From: Rhodothalassiaceae bacterium
GTDB lineage: Bacteria > Pseudomonadota > Alphaproteobacteria > Sphingomonadales > Rhodothalassiaceae
DNA length: 64,000 nt
Assembly (NCBI GenBank): GCA_026004935.1
Contig: BPKC01000001.1
Span: 1,155,491-1,219,490 of the forward strand
Reading direction: 5' to 3'
The position numbers were made by a program, and so were the translations under genes. Positions 28,609 to 41,455 of this stretch are shown piece after piece. The notes below the pieces were generated by a model. It had not been told where the DNA came from. It ran no database searches and was given only the letters and a program-made list of their open reading frames with translations. The stretch's first letter is position 1; each line of letters starts with the position of its first letter.

Positions 28609-30099
28609 ATGGCCATCGAACTCACATCGGTGGAGCTGAAGGAGCTCAAGCCCCGGATCACGGTGATGGGGGTGGGAGGTGCCGGCGGCAACGCCGTCAA
28701 CAACATGATCGCGGCCGGCATCGAGGGCGTGTCCTTCGTCGTCGCGAACACGGACGCCCAGGCGCTGGCGGCGGCCGCCACCGACGCGCGCATCCAGCTC
28801 GGCGTCGGCTGCACCCAGGGACTCGGCGCGGGCTCGAAGCCGGAAGTCGGCCGCGCGGCCGCCGAAGAGGCGCTCGATGTCATCGCCGAGCATCTGGAAG
28901 GATGCCACATGCTCTTTCTGGCGGCCGGCATGGGCGGCGGCACGGGCACCGGGGCGAGCCCGGTGATCGCGCGGCTCGCGCGCGAGAAGGGGATTCTCAC
29001 CGTCGGCGTCGTCACCAAGCCCTTCCACTTCGAGGGACGCCGGCGCATGGAAATCGCGGAAGAGGGCATCCGCGCGCTGGAGGAGGTCGTCGACACCCTC
29101 ATCGTGATCCCGAACCAGAACCTGTTCCGGATCGCGACAGAGAAGACCACCTTCCAGGACGCCTTCCGCATCGCCGACGACGTGCTGTGCTCGGGCGTGC
29201 GCGGCATCACCGATCTTATGGTGATGCCCGGCCTCATCAACCTCGACTTCGCCGACATCAAGACGGTGATGAGCGAAATGGGCAAGGCCATGATGGGCAC
29301 CGGCGAGGCCACCGGCGAGCGGCGCGCCATCGAGGCGGCGGAGGCGGCGATCGCCAATCCGCTCCTCGACGAGGTCTCGCTCAAGGGCGCGAAGGGCGTC
29401 ATCATCAACATCACGGGCGGGATGGACCTCACGCTTTTCGAGGTCGACGAGGCGGCAAACCACATCCGCGAGCAGGTGGACCCCGATGCCAACATCATCG
29501 TCGGCTCCGCCTTCAACGAGGCGCTGAACGGGGTGATGCGGGTGTCGGTGGTGGCCACCGGCATCGACGCCGCGGCGCGCCGCGAGCGCGAGGAGGAGCG
29601 GGCGGAGCAGCGGGTGCGCGAGGAGGCGGCCGCCTCGCCGCGCCTTGCGGCCGCCGGCGGCGGCGCCGTCGTCTCCTTCCAGCGCCGGGAGACGCCCCAG
29701 GCGCCGGAGCGCGCGGGAACGGAATCCGCGGCGGCGCCCCGTCCGGCCGAGACGCCCGAGCCGCCCGCGGCCGCCGCGCCGCCTGCGGATGAAGGCGAAC
29801 CCGCCTTCGTTGCCCCGGAGCCGGTGATGCCGGAAGACTACGTCGAGCCGACGGGCAGCGGCGACCCCTTCGCCGAGGCGGCCTATGACAACGCCCCGGG
29901 CGGCGAGGAATCGCCCGCGCGCACGCGCCCGGAGCGCGGGCCCAGTCTGTTCGAGAGGATGACCGGGCTCGGGCGCCGGCGCACCGCGGGCGAAGGGGAG
30001 GCCGGGGTCATCGCTCCGGACGATCGGCCCCTGCCGGCGCGCCGCGGGGGCGATGCCCAGCTCGAGATCCCGGCCTTCCTGCGCCGGCAGGCGAACTGA
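28609..30099 (+). CDS. ftsZ: Cell division protein FtsZ
   Basis: Tubulin-like GTPase that forms the Z ring. The 496-residue protein has [12 protein letters not shown], the tubulin signature GGGTGTGA (109-116), the T7-loop synergy region with [11 protein letters not shown], and a conserved globular core to about residue 320. A long acidic/Pro-rich linker of about 140 residues, typical of alphaproteobacteria, leads to the C-terminal peptide [12 protein letters not shown] that binds FtsA. AGGAGGAGAAG precedes the ATG. In relatives lpxC follows; here repeats follow. Confidence 0.97.
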   Translation: MAIELTSVELKELKPRITVMGVGGAGGNAVNNMIAAGIEGVSFVVANTDAQALAAAATDARIQLGVGCTQGLGAGSKPEVGRAAAEEALDVIAEHLEGCHMLFLAAGMGGGTGTGASPVIARLAREKGILTVGVVTKPFHFEGRRRMEIAEEGIRALEEVVDTLIVIPNQNLFRIATEKTTFQDAFRIADDVLCSGVRGITDLMVMPGLINLDFADIKTVMSEMGKAMMGTGEATGERRAIEAAEAAIANPLLDEVSLKGAKGVIINITGGMDLTLFEVDEAANHIREQVDPDANIIVGSAFNEALNGVMRVSVVATGIDAAARREREEERAEQRVREEAAASPRLAAAGGGAVVSFQRRETPQAPERAGTESAAAPRPAETPEPPAAAAPPADEGEPAFVAPEPVMPEDYVEPTGSGDPFAEAAYDNAPGGEESPARTRPERGPSLFERMTGLGRRRTAGEGEAGVIAPDDRPLPARRGGDAQLEIPAFLRRQAN

Positions 30100-30250
30100 A
30101 GGCACGGTCCGCGGCCACCGGTCTGTGATCGGCGGTCGTCAAAGATCGGCGCTCGGAGATGCCGGCCGGTGGGCGGGCAACGCTGGAAGGGAGGCCGGGA
30201 CGCGGGGCGGGCATGTCAACGGCTTGACCGGCGAATGCGGCTCCTTCCGT

Positions 30251-30358
30251 CGTCATCCGCCGGCTTGACCGGCGGATCCAGCGGGAGGCGGGACCAATGC
30301 CCGGCGCCGGCGCCGCCACGCACGGCGGCTGGATTCGCCGCTTTCGCGGCGAATGACG
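30251..30358. repeat. Complete 108-bp two-hairpin element, copy 1 (A-C type)
   Basis: Left arm: CGTCA, then the stem TCCGCCGG-CTTGA-CCGGCGGA, then TCCAGC. Right arm: GGATTCGCCGC-TTTC-GCGGCGAATGACG, facing the opposite way so that the ends CGTCA and TGACG are inverted. The middle is specific to this copy. The first pair of the left stem is T-A here and C-G in several other copies. Confidence 0.85.
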
Positions 30359-30434
30359 AGGAAAAAGCTGCGCCGCCCGCTGCCGCATTTGCTCCGTCAC
30401 CAGCCCGCTCGACCAATGGGCGCATCCCTTGCTT

Positions 30435-30466
30435 CGTCATCCGCCGGCTTGACCGGCGGATCCAGC
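30435..30466. repeat. Solo left arm of the palindromic repeat family
   Basis: CGTCA, TCCGCCGG-CTTGA-CCGGCGGA, TCCAGC: identical to the left arm of the element at 30251. No right arm is found within the next 110 bases. Confidence 0.8.
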
Positions 30467-30728
30467 GCCCGCAGACGCCGGCCCCGGCTGCCCGGAAAAT
30501 CGTCACGGCCGGCAGGCTTCACTGGTCGAGGTGGATGCGGAAGGTTGAACGGGTCGCGCATCGGCGCCTTCCGGCGCCGGTGCCTGTCTTGCGTCTCTCG
30601 CAGTCGACAAAAGGAAGGGCCTCCTGATCGAGCAGCGAAGGGGCTTGTCAGGCCCGGGGCGCCGCGCTAAGGAACCCCGCGCGCGATGCGGGCGGCGGGC
30701 GATCATGCCGCGGTCCGGGACGCGTGCC

Positions 30729-30803
30729 GGGCGCGTAGCTCAGCGGGAGAGCACTACGTTGACATCGTAGGGGTCGCTGGTTCGATCCCAGCCGCGCCCA
30801 CCA
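30729..30803 (+). tRNA. tRNA-Val (GAC anticodon)
   Basis: Acceptor stem GGGCGCG (30729-30735) pairs with CGCGCCC (30793-30799). The D arm is in TAGCTCAGCGGGAGAGC, the anticodon stem is CTACG/CGTAG with loop TTGACAT (anticodon GAC, valine GUC/GUU), and the T arm reads GCTGGTTCGATCCCAGC. The CCA end is encoded. A convergent gene ends 13 bases downstream. Confidence 0.97.
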
Positions 30804-30816
30804 TTTCCTCGCCCGC

Positions 30817-31326
30817 CTACTCCATCATCCGGTACCGGTTCTGGGATACGAGTCTGATGATCCTGCCCTCCTCGTCGGCCAGCGGCACCACGAGGCTCGA
30901 AAAGAGCATGTATTCCTTGCCCGCCCACAGCAGCGGCAGGTCGACCACCATGTAGGGCGCACGGTTCTCCACCGCCCAGCGGAAGCGCGCGAAGATGGGG
31001 CCGGCATTCGGCACGTCGCGATGGGTGATCCCCTTGAGCGGACGCCCCGCCGCGCGGCGGTACTCCTCGCCGGCCAGCCGCACGCGGAAGAAGGGCTCTT
31101 CGGGAAGGACGTCGTAGAGCGCGGTCGTCGGCAGGTGGCGGCCGACCACTCTGGGGTGGAAGGCGCTCGCGGGCGGCACGTCGCGGTCCCCGCGGGCCGC
31201 AAACCACCATTCCTTGAGCTTGCGACCGCCCTCCCAGGGGATCTCGCTGTTCTCTCCGACGGGGATGAGAGCCTCAAGCCCAGGATCGTCGCGGCCCCGC
31301 CGGAAGATGGAAGGCACCCTCACCAT
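30817..31326 (-). CDS. PAS_5-family protein (paralogue 1)
   Basis: A 169-residue soluble protein of the alphaproteobacterial single-PAS family (PAS_5, formerly DUF1457). Visible features: an N-terminal WEGGRKLKEWWFAARGDR block, GRHLPTTALYDVL, FRVRLAGEEYRRAAGRPLKG, then the PAS beta-strands ending LFSSLVVPLADEEGRIIRLV. No output domain is present, so it may be a small sensor or partner protein; function is unknown. I chose the ATG at 31326 because GGAGA lies about 7 bases before it; an ATG at 31341 is possible. It is a clear paralogue of the next gene. Confidence 0.75.
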   Translation of the reverse strand: MVRVPSIFRRGRDDPGLEALIPVGENSEIPWEGGRKLKEWWFAARGDRDVPPASAFHPRVVGRHLPTTALYDVLPEEPFFRVRLAGEEYRRAAGRPLKGITHRDVPNAGPIFARFRWAVENRAPYMVVDLPLLWAGKEYMLFSSLVVPLADEEGRIIRLVSQNRYRMME

Positions 31327-31453
31327 GCCCGTTCTCCACATGCCGGCTGGCGGGAAGCGGGCGGCCCCGGCGCCTTATCTCGCCTGATGCGTGCATCCTG
31401 TTCTTTCAGACATTGTAGCGGATCAGGGGCCCCGCGAAAAGGTTGTGCCCTCC

Positions 31454-32008
31454 TCAGCGGCGCGGCCCGTTTCGTGCGATGAAGTAATGGGCATGGCCCA
31501 CGAGGTGATCCACCCGGCCGCACTCGTCGCCGAGCGGCACGACGAGGCTGCGGAACCGCACGAAATCCTTTCCCGCCCAGTGCGACGGCAGGTCGAGCGC
31601 CATGTAGGGCAGGCGGTGCGCGAGCGCCCAGAGAAACCGCGCGCGGATCGGCTCGGCATCGGGGAAAACCGCAAGCGCCTGACCCTTGAGGCCGGTGCCG
31701 GCGGTCCGGCGGTAGTCCTCTCCCGCAAGACGGACGATGAAGTCCGGTTCGTCCGATCCCCCGACCACCCTGAACACGATGACGCCGCTCAGCCAGCGCC
31801 CCATCGCGCGCGGGCTGAAGTCGCGCCACGCCGGCATGAGGCGGTCTGCCCGCGCGGCATACCACCAGTCCCTGAGCCGCCGGCCGCCCTCCCAGGGAAC
31901 GGAAGTCTCCGGTCTCACCGGTAGGAGCGCCGCAAGACCCGGATCGCGATCCCACAGCTTGCGGGGTCTTTCGGGATGGTTCTGCGTTCTCGAACGGCTT
32001 TCGGTCAT
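31454..32008 (-). CDS. PAS_5-family protein (paralogue 2)
   Basis: 184 residues, alignable over its whole length with the gene at 30817: DPGLAALLPV, PWEGGRRLRDWWYAARADR, MGRWLSGVIVFRVV, IVRLAGEDYRRTAGTGLKG, RFRSLVVPLGDECGRVDHLV. The pair looks like a tandem duplication that has since diverged. Ligand and partner are unknown. The start is ATG at 32008; a GTG at 32053 would add 15 residues. The two genes face the tRNA and are divergent from the helicase gene. Confidence 0.75.
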   Translation of the reverse strand: MTESRSRTQNHPERPRKLWDRDPGLAALLPVRPETSVPWEGGRRLRDWWYAARADRLMPAWRDFSPRAMGRWLSGVIVFRVVGGSDEPDFIVRLAGEDYRRTAGTGLKGQALAVFPDAEPIRARFLWALAHRLPYMALDLPSHWAGKDFVRFRSLVVPLGDECGRVDHLVGHAHYFIARNGPRR

Positions 32009-32170
32009 GACAAGCGCTGGATCCGTCCTGCCGCCGTCACCGGAGCATTCCACCTTGGCGCAATGTGGTTTCCGAAATCTTGCCCGCCTCCACCTTTCCC
32101 CGGCGCGCGCCTTCGCCTAGATAGACCGTGGCGGAACGGCTTTCGAGGCATGGGAGGATCCCGCTTGGCG

Positions 32171-34411
32171 ATGACGGGTGCAGCCCCCTATCTTGCGGCG
32201 CTCAATCCGGAGCAGCGCGAGGCGGTCACCACGCTGGACGGCCCTCTGCTCGTGCTCGCGGGCGCGGGCACCGGCAAGACGCGGGTGCTCACCTGCCGCA
32301 TCGCGCATCTGCTGGCGACCGGGCGCGCGGGCCCCCACGAGATCCTGGCCGTCACCTTCACCAACAAGGCGGCCGCCGAGATGGGCCAGCGCGTCGAGCG
32401 GCTGATCGGCCGCCCGGTGGCCGGCATGGCGCTCGGGACGTTCCATGCCATCTCGGCGCGCTGGCTCAGGCGCCACGCCGAGCATGTGGGCCTCAAGCCC
32501 GATTTCACGATACTGGACACCGACGATCAGGAACGGCTGATCAAGCAGCTTCTCGCCGAAGCCGACATCGACGCCAAGCGCTGGCCGGCGCGCCTGCTGG
32601 CCCAGCTCATCGACCGCTGGAAGAACCGCGGGCTTCCTGCCGACAGCCTGCCTGCGGACGAGGCCGCCGCCTTCGCGGACGGGCGCGGCACGGAGCTCTA
32701 TGCGGCCTACGAAGAGCGGCTGAGAAGCCTGAATGCCGTGGATTTCGGCGGCCTGATCCTCAACATGATCACGGTCATGCGCGAGCAGGCCGATGTGCGC
32801 GCGGCGCTCAAGGGCCGCTTCCGCTACATCCTCGTCGACGAGTATCAGGATACCAACGCGGCACAATACCTGTGGCTGCGGCTGCTGGCCGATGCGGACG
32901 GCAATCTGTGCTGCGTCGGCGACGACGACCAGTCGATCTACGGCTGGCGCGGGGCGGAGATCGGCAACATTCTGCGCTTCGAGCAGGACTTCCCGACGGC
33001 CCGCATCATCCGGCTGGAGCGCAACTACCGCTCGACGGGCCACATCCTGGGCGCGGCCTCGTCGCTGATTGCGGCGAACCGCGGCCGGCTCGGCAAGACG
33101 CTGAAAACCGAGGGCGGGCCGGGCGAGAAGGTGCGGATCATCGCGGTCTGGGACGGCGAGGAGGAGGCGCAGACCGTCACCGATCTCATCGAGGCGGAAA
33201 ACCGCGCCGGCGTGCCGCTGGGCGAGATCGCGATCCTCGTGCGCGCGGGCTTCCAGACCCGGCCCTTCGAGGAGCGTCTCATCCAGATCGGGCTGCCCTA
33301 TCGGGTCGTCGGCGGACCGCGCTTCTACGAGCGCCAGGAGATCCGGGACGCGCTGGCTTATCTCAGAGTGATCGCCAATCCCGACGACGACCTCGCCTTC
33401 GCCCGCATCATCAATGTGCCCAAACGCGGGATCGGCGAGGCGACGGTCCGGACGCTGCAGCGGCTGGCGAGGGCCGAGGGGCTGTCTCTGTTCTCGGCGG
33501 CCATGCGAATCACGACGACCGACGAGCTGCGGCCGGCCGCGCGCGGGGCCTTGTCGCGTCTCGTCGAGCAGTTCCTGCGCTGGCGCGAGGAGGCGGCCGG
33601 GCTGCCGCACACCGAGCTCGCCGAGCGGGTGCTCGAGGAATCGGGCTACATCGCCATGTGGCAGCAGGCGCGCACCGCGGACGCGCCGGGCCGGCTCGAG
33701 AATCTCGCCGAGCTGGTGCGCGCCATGGCCGAGTTCGAAAACCTTCAGGGGTTCCTCGAGCACATCGCGGTGGTGATGGAAAACGAGGCCGCGGCCGAGG
33801 GCGACAAGATCTCGCTGATGACGCTGCATGCGGCCAAGGGCCTCGAGTTCCACACCGTGTATCTGCCCGGCTGGGAGGAGGGCGTGTTCCCCAACCAGCG
33901 TGCGCTGGACGAGGGCGGCGAGAAGGCGCTGGAGGAGGAACGCCGGCTCGCCTATGTCGGGCTCACGCGCGCGCGCCGGCGGGCCGTCATCCTGCATGCG
34001 GCGAGCCGCCTCGTCTTCGGCCAGTGGCAGTCGCTGATCCCCTCGCGCTTCATCGAGGAGATCGCACCGGAGCATGTCGAGCGCCATCACCTGCCGGGCA
34101 TCGGCGCGCCCTCCCACGGCGGCCGCGACCCGGCTCTCGCCGCCGCCTATCAGGGCTATGACGTGGAGCTGAAGCGCGGACCGGGCTGGGAGCGCGCCCG
34201 ACGCCGGCGGATGGCCCGCCAGCTGGCCGCCGAAACCCGGCGTCTGCCCCCGGCTGCCGAGCCGCCGCGCTTTGCGGTGGGCGAGCGGGTCTTCCACCAG
34301 AAGTTCGGCTACGGCGAGGTTCTGGAGGTCGACGGCGACAAGCTGGTCGTCGCCTTCGAGACATCGGGCGCCAAGCACGTCATCGCCCATTTCCTGGAGC
34401 CCGCCGGGTGA
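32171..34411 (+). CDS. UvrD/PcrA-type ATP-dependent DNA helicase
   Basis: Superfamily 1A 3'-5' helicase for repair and replication restart. The 746-residue protein has the Q-motif LNPEQREAV, Walker A GAGTGKTR (31-38), TFTNKAAAEM, VDEYQDTN (Walker B), GDDDQSIYGWRGAE, LERNYRST, LMTLHAAKGLEF and YVGLTRARRR. It ends with the short Tudor-like domain FAVGERVFHQKFGYGEVLEV typical of PcrA/UvrD. TTG at 32165 lies at a better distance from GGAGG and may be the real start. It overlaps prmA by four bases. Confidence 0.93.
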   Translation: MTGAAPYLAALNPEQREAVTTLDGPLLVLAGAGTGKTRVLTCRIAHLLATGRAGPHEILAVTFTNKAAAEMGQRVERLIGRPVAGMALGTFHAISARWLRRHAEHVGLKPDFTILDTDDQERLIKQLLAEADIDAKRWPARLLAQLIDRWKNRGLPADSLPADEAAAFADGRGTELYAAYEERLRSLNAVDFGGLILNMITVMREQADVRAALKGRFRYILVDEYQDTNAAQYLWLRLLADADGNLCCVGDDDQSIYGWRGAEIGNILRFEQDFPTARIIRLERNYRSTGHILGAASSLIAANRGRLGKTLKTEGGPGEKVRIIAVWDGEEEAQTVTDLIEAENRAGVPLGEIAILVRAGFQTRPFEERLIQIGLPYRVVGGPRFYERQEIRDALAYLRVIANPDDDLAFARIINVPKRGIGEATVRTLQRLARAEGLSLFSAAMRITTTDELRPAARGALSRLVEQFLRWREEAAGLPHTELAERVLEESGYIAMWQQARTADAPGRLENLAELVRAMAEFENLQGFLEHIAVVMENEAAAEGDKISLMTLHAAKGLEFHTVYLPGWEEGVFPNQRALDEGGEKALEEERRLAYVGLTRARRRAVILHAASRLVFGQWQSLIPSRFIEEIAPEHVERHHLPGIGAPSHGGRDPALAAAYQGYDVELKRGPGWERARRRRMARQLAAETRRLPPAAEPPRFAVGERVFHQKFGYGEVLEVDGDKLVVAFETSGAKHVIAHFLEPAG

Positions 34412-35481
34412 GCACCGCCGCGGGATTCGTCTGGCGGCTGGCGCTGGCGCCGGATCTGGCCGAGACCGCCTTCCTGCTCCTCGACGAGGCGGTGGAGGCG
34501 CTCGCGGCCGAACCCGGCGCACCGGCCCTCGCAGTGGATCTCGCGCTGCCGCAGGCCGCCTGCGCCCAAGATGCACCGCCCGCCCGGCTTGCCGTCACCA
34601 TGACCGGCGCGGATCTGACCGCCGAGACGGCGCATGCGCTTGCGGCCGCGCTTTTCGCGCATCTTGAGGCCGGTCTGCCGGCCGGCGCGCTGGGTGGGGA
34701 GATGCCCGTCCCCGAGCCCCTCGCGGAGCAGGACTGGGTGCGGCTGTCCCAGGCGGGGCTGCCCGCGCAGCTCGTGGGACGCTGGCGCATTCTGACCGCT
34801 CCCGATCACGCCGGTTTCTGGCCGGGCCGGACCGCGCTCGCGGTGACGGCCTCGACCGCCTTCGGCACCGGCCATCACCCCACGACCCGGGGCGTTCTGA
34901 TGATGCTGGACGCCCTGGCGCGCCGGCGGCGCAGGCCGGCTCTTGCGCCCATGCTCGATCTCGGCTGCGGTTCGGGTCTGCTGGGGCTTGCGATGGCCGC
35001 GGTCTGGAAGCGCGCGCTGTGGGCGAGCGACATCGACCCCGCGGTCCGCGCCGTCGTGGCCGACCACGCGCGCCGCAACCGGGTGGCCCTGCGCACCCGT
35101 GCCGCACGGGGAAAGGGGCCGGCGCTCGCGCTCGTCATCGCCCCCGGGCTACATCACCCGCTCCTCCGGCGCGCGGCCCCCTTCGGGCTCATCGTCGCGA
35201 ACATCCTGGCCGGGCCGCTCAAGGCGCTCGCGCCGGCGATCGCCGGCAGCCTCGCCCCGGACGGCTGGCTGGTGATGTCGGGCATTCTCGAGGCCGAGGC
35301 GCGGGGCGTGATCCGCCGCTACCGCCGCTTCGGGCTGATCGCGCGCGCCGTGTGGATCGAGGACGGCTGGGCGACGATGGCGCTCGCGCGCGCAGGCCGC
35401 GGCCGGCCGCTGCCCGCCCGGCCGCTGGTCAGGCGGCGCGGGGCAGATCCTGACGCGCCGGCACCGGCTGACGGGCAGTGA
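34408..35481 (+). CDS. prmA: Ribosomal protein L11 methyltransferase PrmA
   Basis: SAM-dependent trimethylation of ribosomal protein L11. The 357-residue protein has an N-terminal substrate-recognition half and a Rossmann methyltransferase half with TASTAFGTGHHPTTRGVLMML, the SAM motif MLDLGCGSGLLGLAM and the family motif LIVANILAGPLKALAP. GTG start at 34408 overlaps the helicase stop. It is longer than E. coli PrmA (about 293) because of inserts in the N-terminal half and a basic C-terminal tail, which overlaps an antisense small gene. Confidence 0.88.
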   Translation: MSTAAGFVWRLALAPDLAETAFLLLDEAVEALAAEPGAPALAVDLALPQAACAQDAPPARLAVTMTGADLTAETAHALAAALFAHLEAGLPAGALGGEMPVPEPLAEQDWVRLSQAGLPAQLVGRWRILTAPDHAGFWPGRTALAVTASTAFGTGHHPTTRGVLMMLDALARRRRRPALAPMLDLGCGSGLLGLAMAAVWKRALWASDIDPAVRAVVADHARRNRVALRTRAARGKGPALALVIAPGLHHPLLRRAAPFGLIVANILAGPLKALAPAIAGSLAPDGWLVMSGILEAEARGVIRRYRRFGLIARAVWIEDGWATMALARAGRGRPLPARPLVRRRGADPDAPAPADGQ

Positions 35482-35620
35482 CCCTCAGCGCGACGATGCG
35501 CGCGGCCTCCGCATCGCTCGGAAGCCGGCCGTAGAGCTTCATGACCTCGAAAAAGTCGGTCTGATGGCCGAAGAGGCCGGCGGCGGCCAGACGGACGGCA
35601 TTCTTGATGCGCTGCAACAT
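35429..35620 (-). CDS. Small protein of unknown function, 63 residues
   Basis: I do not recognise this protein. Starting at the ATG at 35620 it reads MLQRIKNAVRLAAAGLFGHQ, then DFFEVMKLYGRLPSDAEAARIV and a Pro/Arg-rich tail: an amphipathic helix followed by a charged helix. The start is supported by GAGGAGA at a proper distance, and the 150 bases upstream are unusually AT-rich, as a promoter would be. Its 3' end overlaps the end of prmA antisense by 53 bases. It could encode a small regulatory or membrane-surface peptide; that is a guess from composition only. Confidence 0.5.
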   Translation of the reverse strand: MLQRIKNAVRLAAAGLFGHQTDFFEVMKLYGRLPSDAEAARIVALRVTARQPVPARQDLPRAA

Positions 35621-35786
35621 GACTGTTCTCCTCGCTGATCGACTCGGGTCCGCTGCGCGAACCGCTTCACACATAATGCCTTTTTTCTCTCTGAGGAGAT
35701 CACGTGCACGCACAGCAGCCATGCGTTTTATGCATGCCTGCCGCGTTGCACATATGCGAATGTGAAAGAGTTGGCGCGCACCGCCG
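35621..35786 (-). promoter_or_regulatory. AT-rich upstream region of the small gene at 35429
   Basis: AT-rich relative to its flanks, with the inverted pair CATGC-GTTTTAT-GCATG (from 35724) and TTGCACATATGCGAATGTG nearby. It likely holds the promoter of the small gene and the end of the ligA transcript. No certain -35/-10 pair was identified. Confidence 0.35.
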
Positions 35787-39709
<3,923 letters not shown>

Positions 39710-39734
39710 ACTCCCTCGGGCCGCGGCCGCGCGG

Positions 39735-40598
39735 CTAGAAGAGCCAAGCGAAGAAGCCGCGCTTCCGGTCCTCCTTCAGGGTCTTCTTTTCCAAAAGCGC
39801 GTAGGAGTAGCGGTACCAGCGGCTGCCCGGAAAATTGGCGCCGAGCACCGCCGCGTAGCGCCGGGCCTCGTCCTCGATCCCGAGCGCCGAATAGGCCTCG
39901 ACAAGCCGGTGCAGCGCCTCGGGCGTCTGGGTGGAGGTCTGGTACTCCTGCAGCACGTGCCGGAAGCGCAGGATGGCCGCGAGATAGTGTCCCTGCTTCA
40001 GATAGAAGCGGCCCACCATCATGTCGTGGGCGGCGAGCTGATCCTCGACCAGCGCAAGCTTCAGCTTGGCATCCGTCGCATAGTCGGTCTCGGGATAGCG
40101 CTTGATGACCTCGCGCAGGGCGTCGCGCGCCTTCAGCGTCACCGTCTGGTCGCGGTAGACGTCCGTCATCTGCTCGAAATAGCTCACCGCGATCAGGTAA
40201 TGCGCATAGGACGCAAGTTTGCTGCCGGGGTGCAGGCTCAGGAATCGCTCGGCCGCGAGAATCGCGTCGTCATATTTCCGGTTCATGTAGTGCGCATAGG
40301 CCGACATCAGCTGCGCCCGGCGCGCCCAGCTCGAGTACGGATGCTGGCGCTCGACCTCGTCGAAGGCCGCAGCCGCCACCTGCCAGCGCTTGCGCAGCAG
40401 GTTCTCGTAGCCGAGATTGTATAAGACATTGACATCTCGCGCGATATATGTGTCTTTCTTGGATGAGGAGCATCCGGGAAGCACAAGGAACGCGAGCGGG
40501 ACAAGGATGGAAACGGCAAGCCGCAACATTCCGAAGGAGGAGATCCGTGGCAGCGACAGGGCTCGCATCATGGGCTTCACTTCGTTTCCCGTTGGCAT
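39735..40598 (-). CDS. bamD: Outer-membrane assembly lipoprotein BamD
   Basis: Essential lipoprotein of the BAM complex that inserts beta-barrels in the outer membrane. A signal peptide ends in the lipobox VLPGC (C43 if the 40598 start is used), followed by five TPR-like repeats: LYNLGYENLLRKRWQVAAAAFDEVE, RAQLMSAYAHYMNRKYDDAI, LASYAHYLIAVSYFEQM. In-frame ATGs at 40571 and 40529 are alternative starts, and none has a strong Shine-Dalgarno. Its usual upstream neighbour lpxC is not here. Confidence 0.92.
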   Translation of the reverse strand: MPTGNEVKPMMRALSLPRISSFGMLRLAVSILVPLAFLVLPGCSSSKKDTYIARDVNVLYNLGYENLLRKRWQVAAAAFDEVERQHPYSSWARRAQLMSAYAHYMNRKYDDAILAAERFLSLHPGSKLASYAHYLIAVSYFEQMTDVYRDQTVTLKARDALREVIKRYPETDYATDAKLKLALVEDQLAAHDMMVGRFYLKQGHYLAAILRFRHVLQEYQTSTQTPEALHRLVEAYSALGIEDEARRYAAVLGANFPGSRWYRYSYALLEKKTLKEDRKRGFFAWLF

Positions 40599-40817
40599 GG
40601 CGCCGCGCCATCCCGGCCCCGCCGGTCCGGCGGCCGCCCGTCAATGTCGGCCCCGTGCGGGGGCGGCTGCAGGAGCTTCCGTCGCGGGCGGGCGGCGCGG
40701 ATTCGTTCCTACTATCCGATCTTTTTGCGGTGGTGGCAAGCCGGACCCTGGCTGCTCCCGTGTTCCGCAGGCAGACCCGACGAGGCGAGAGAAGATGGCG
40801 AAAACGGGGCAGGAGGC

Positions 40818-41267
40818 ATGAACGAGGCTGATCGAGACGCACGGCGGCAGGCCCGCATGAGCGGCCGCGCCGGCGAGGCCCGCCGGCTGGCCAAGGAGAT
40901 CGATGCGTTCGTGGGCAGGCGCATCCGCGAGCGCAGGCTTGCCGCGGGGATCACGCAGCAGGAGCTCGCCGCGGCGCTCGGGCTGTCCTATCAGCAGGTG
41001 CAGAAATACGAGAACGGCAGCAATCGCATCAGCGCGGGACGGCTGTATGTGCTGGCGCGCCTGCTCGGCGCCGATGTCACGGACTTCTTCCCGCGCGACC
41101 CCTTCGGCCGCCTCGGCGAGGCGGACATCGATCCCATCCTCTCCTTCAGCGAGGATGCGATCGCCGCGGCAAAGGACCTCATGGCGGTCGACAGCCCGCG
41201 CGTGCGGCAGGCGCTGCGGGCGCTGCTGAGGGCCCTGCGCCACGAGGCGGAGCAGGGGGAAGACTAG
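40818..41267 (+). CDS. XRE-family helix-turn-helix regulator (PraR-like)
   Basis: A 149-residue DNA-binding protein. The HTH (about 35-90) reads VGRRIRERRLAAGITQQELA then ALGLSYQQVQKYENGSNRIS and AGRLYVLARLLG, the pattern of alphaproteobacterial XRE regulators related to PraR and similar rhizobial proteins. The C-terminal 50 residues are helical and may dimerise. AGGAGG lies only one base before the ATG at 40818, so a slightly later start (ATG 40857) is possible. It is divergent from bamD and precedes a chloride channel gene by 188 bases; targets are unknown. Confidence 0.85.
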   Translation: MNEADRDARRQARMSGRAGEARRLAKEIDAFVGRRIRERRLAAGITQQELAAALGLSYQQVQKYENGSNRISAGRLYVLARLLGADVTDFFPRDPFGRLGEADIDPILSFSEDAIAAAKDLMAVDSPRVRQALRALLRALRHEAEQGED

Positions 41268-41455
41268 AGACCCGCCACGGTCCGGCGCGCCGCTTGCCAT
41301 CACCGGAAGGCATCCGCTAAGCGCAAGGCGCACACGGGCGGTGGCCCTGCTGTGCGGGGGCCCGCCGCGCATGGCGCCGACCGCGCCCCGATGCGCATCG
41401 GGCCGCGGCTTTCGCCCGTCTCTGTTGAGCGACCGCTTTGACAAGGGCAACCGTC

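Larger units (their letters stand above)
30100..30728. other. Gene-free stretch after ftsZ holding palindromic repeats
   Basis: No credible protein gene. It contains a degenerate arm (CTTGACCGGCGAA near 30224), one complete 108-bp element (30251-30358), one solo left arm (30435-30466) and otherwise unremarkable GC-rich DNA up to the tRNA. This is where lpxC and bamD would be expected in related genomes. Confidence 0.7.

Noticed and set aside
27994-30105. 703-codon minus-strand frame opposite ftsZ
   Set aside because: Antisense of ftsA/ftsZ with shadow composition; the plus strand encodes conserved FtsZ.
30729-32053. Integrative element inserted at tRNA-Val
   Set aside because: No integrase, no repeat of the tRNA 3' end within the window, and downstream genes look native in composition.
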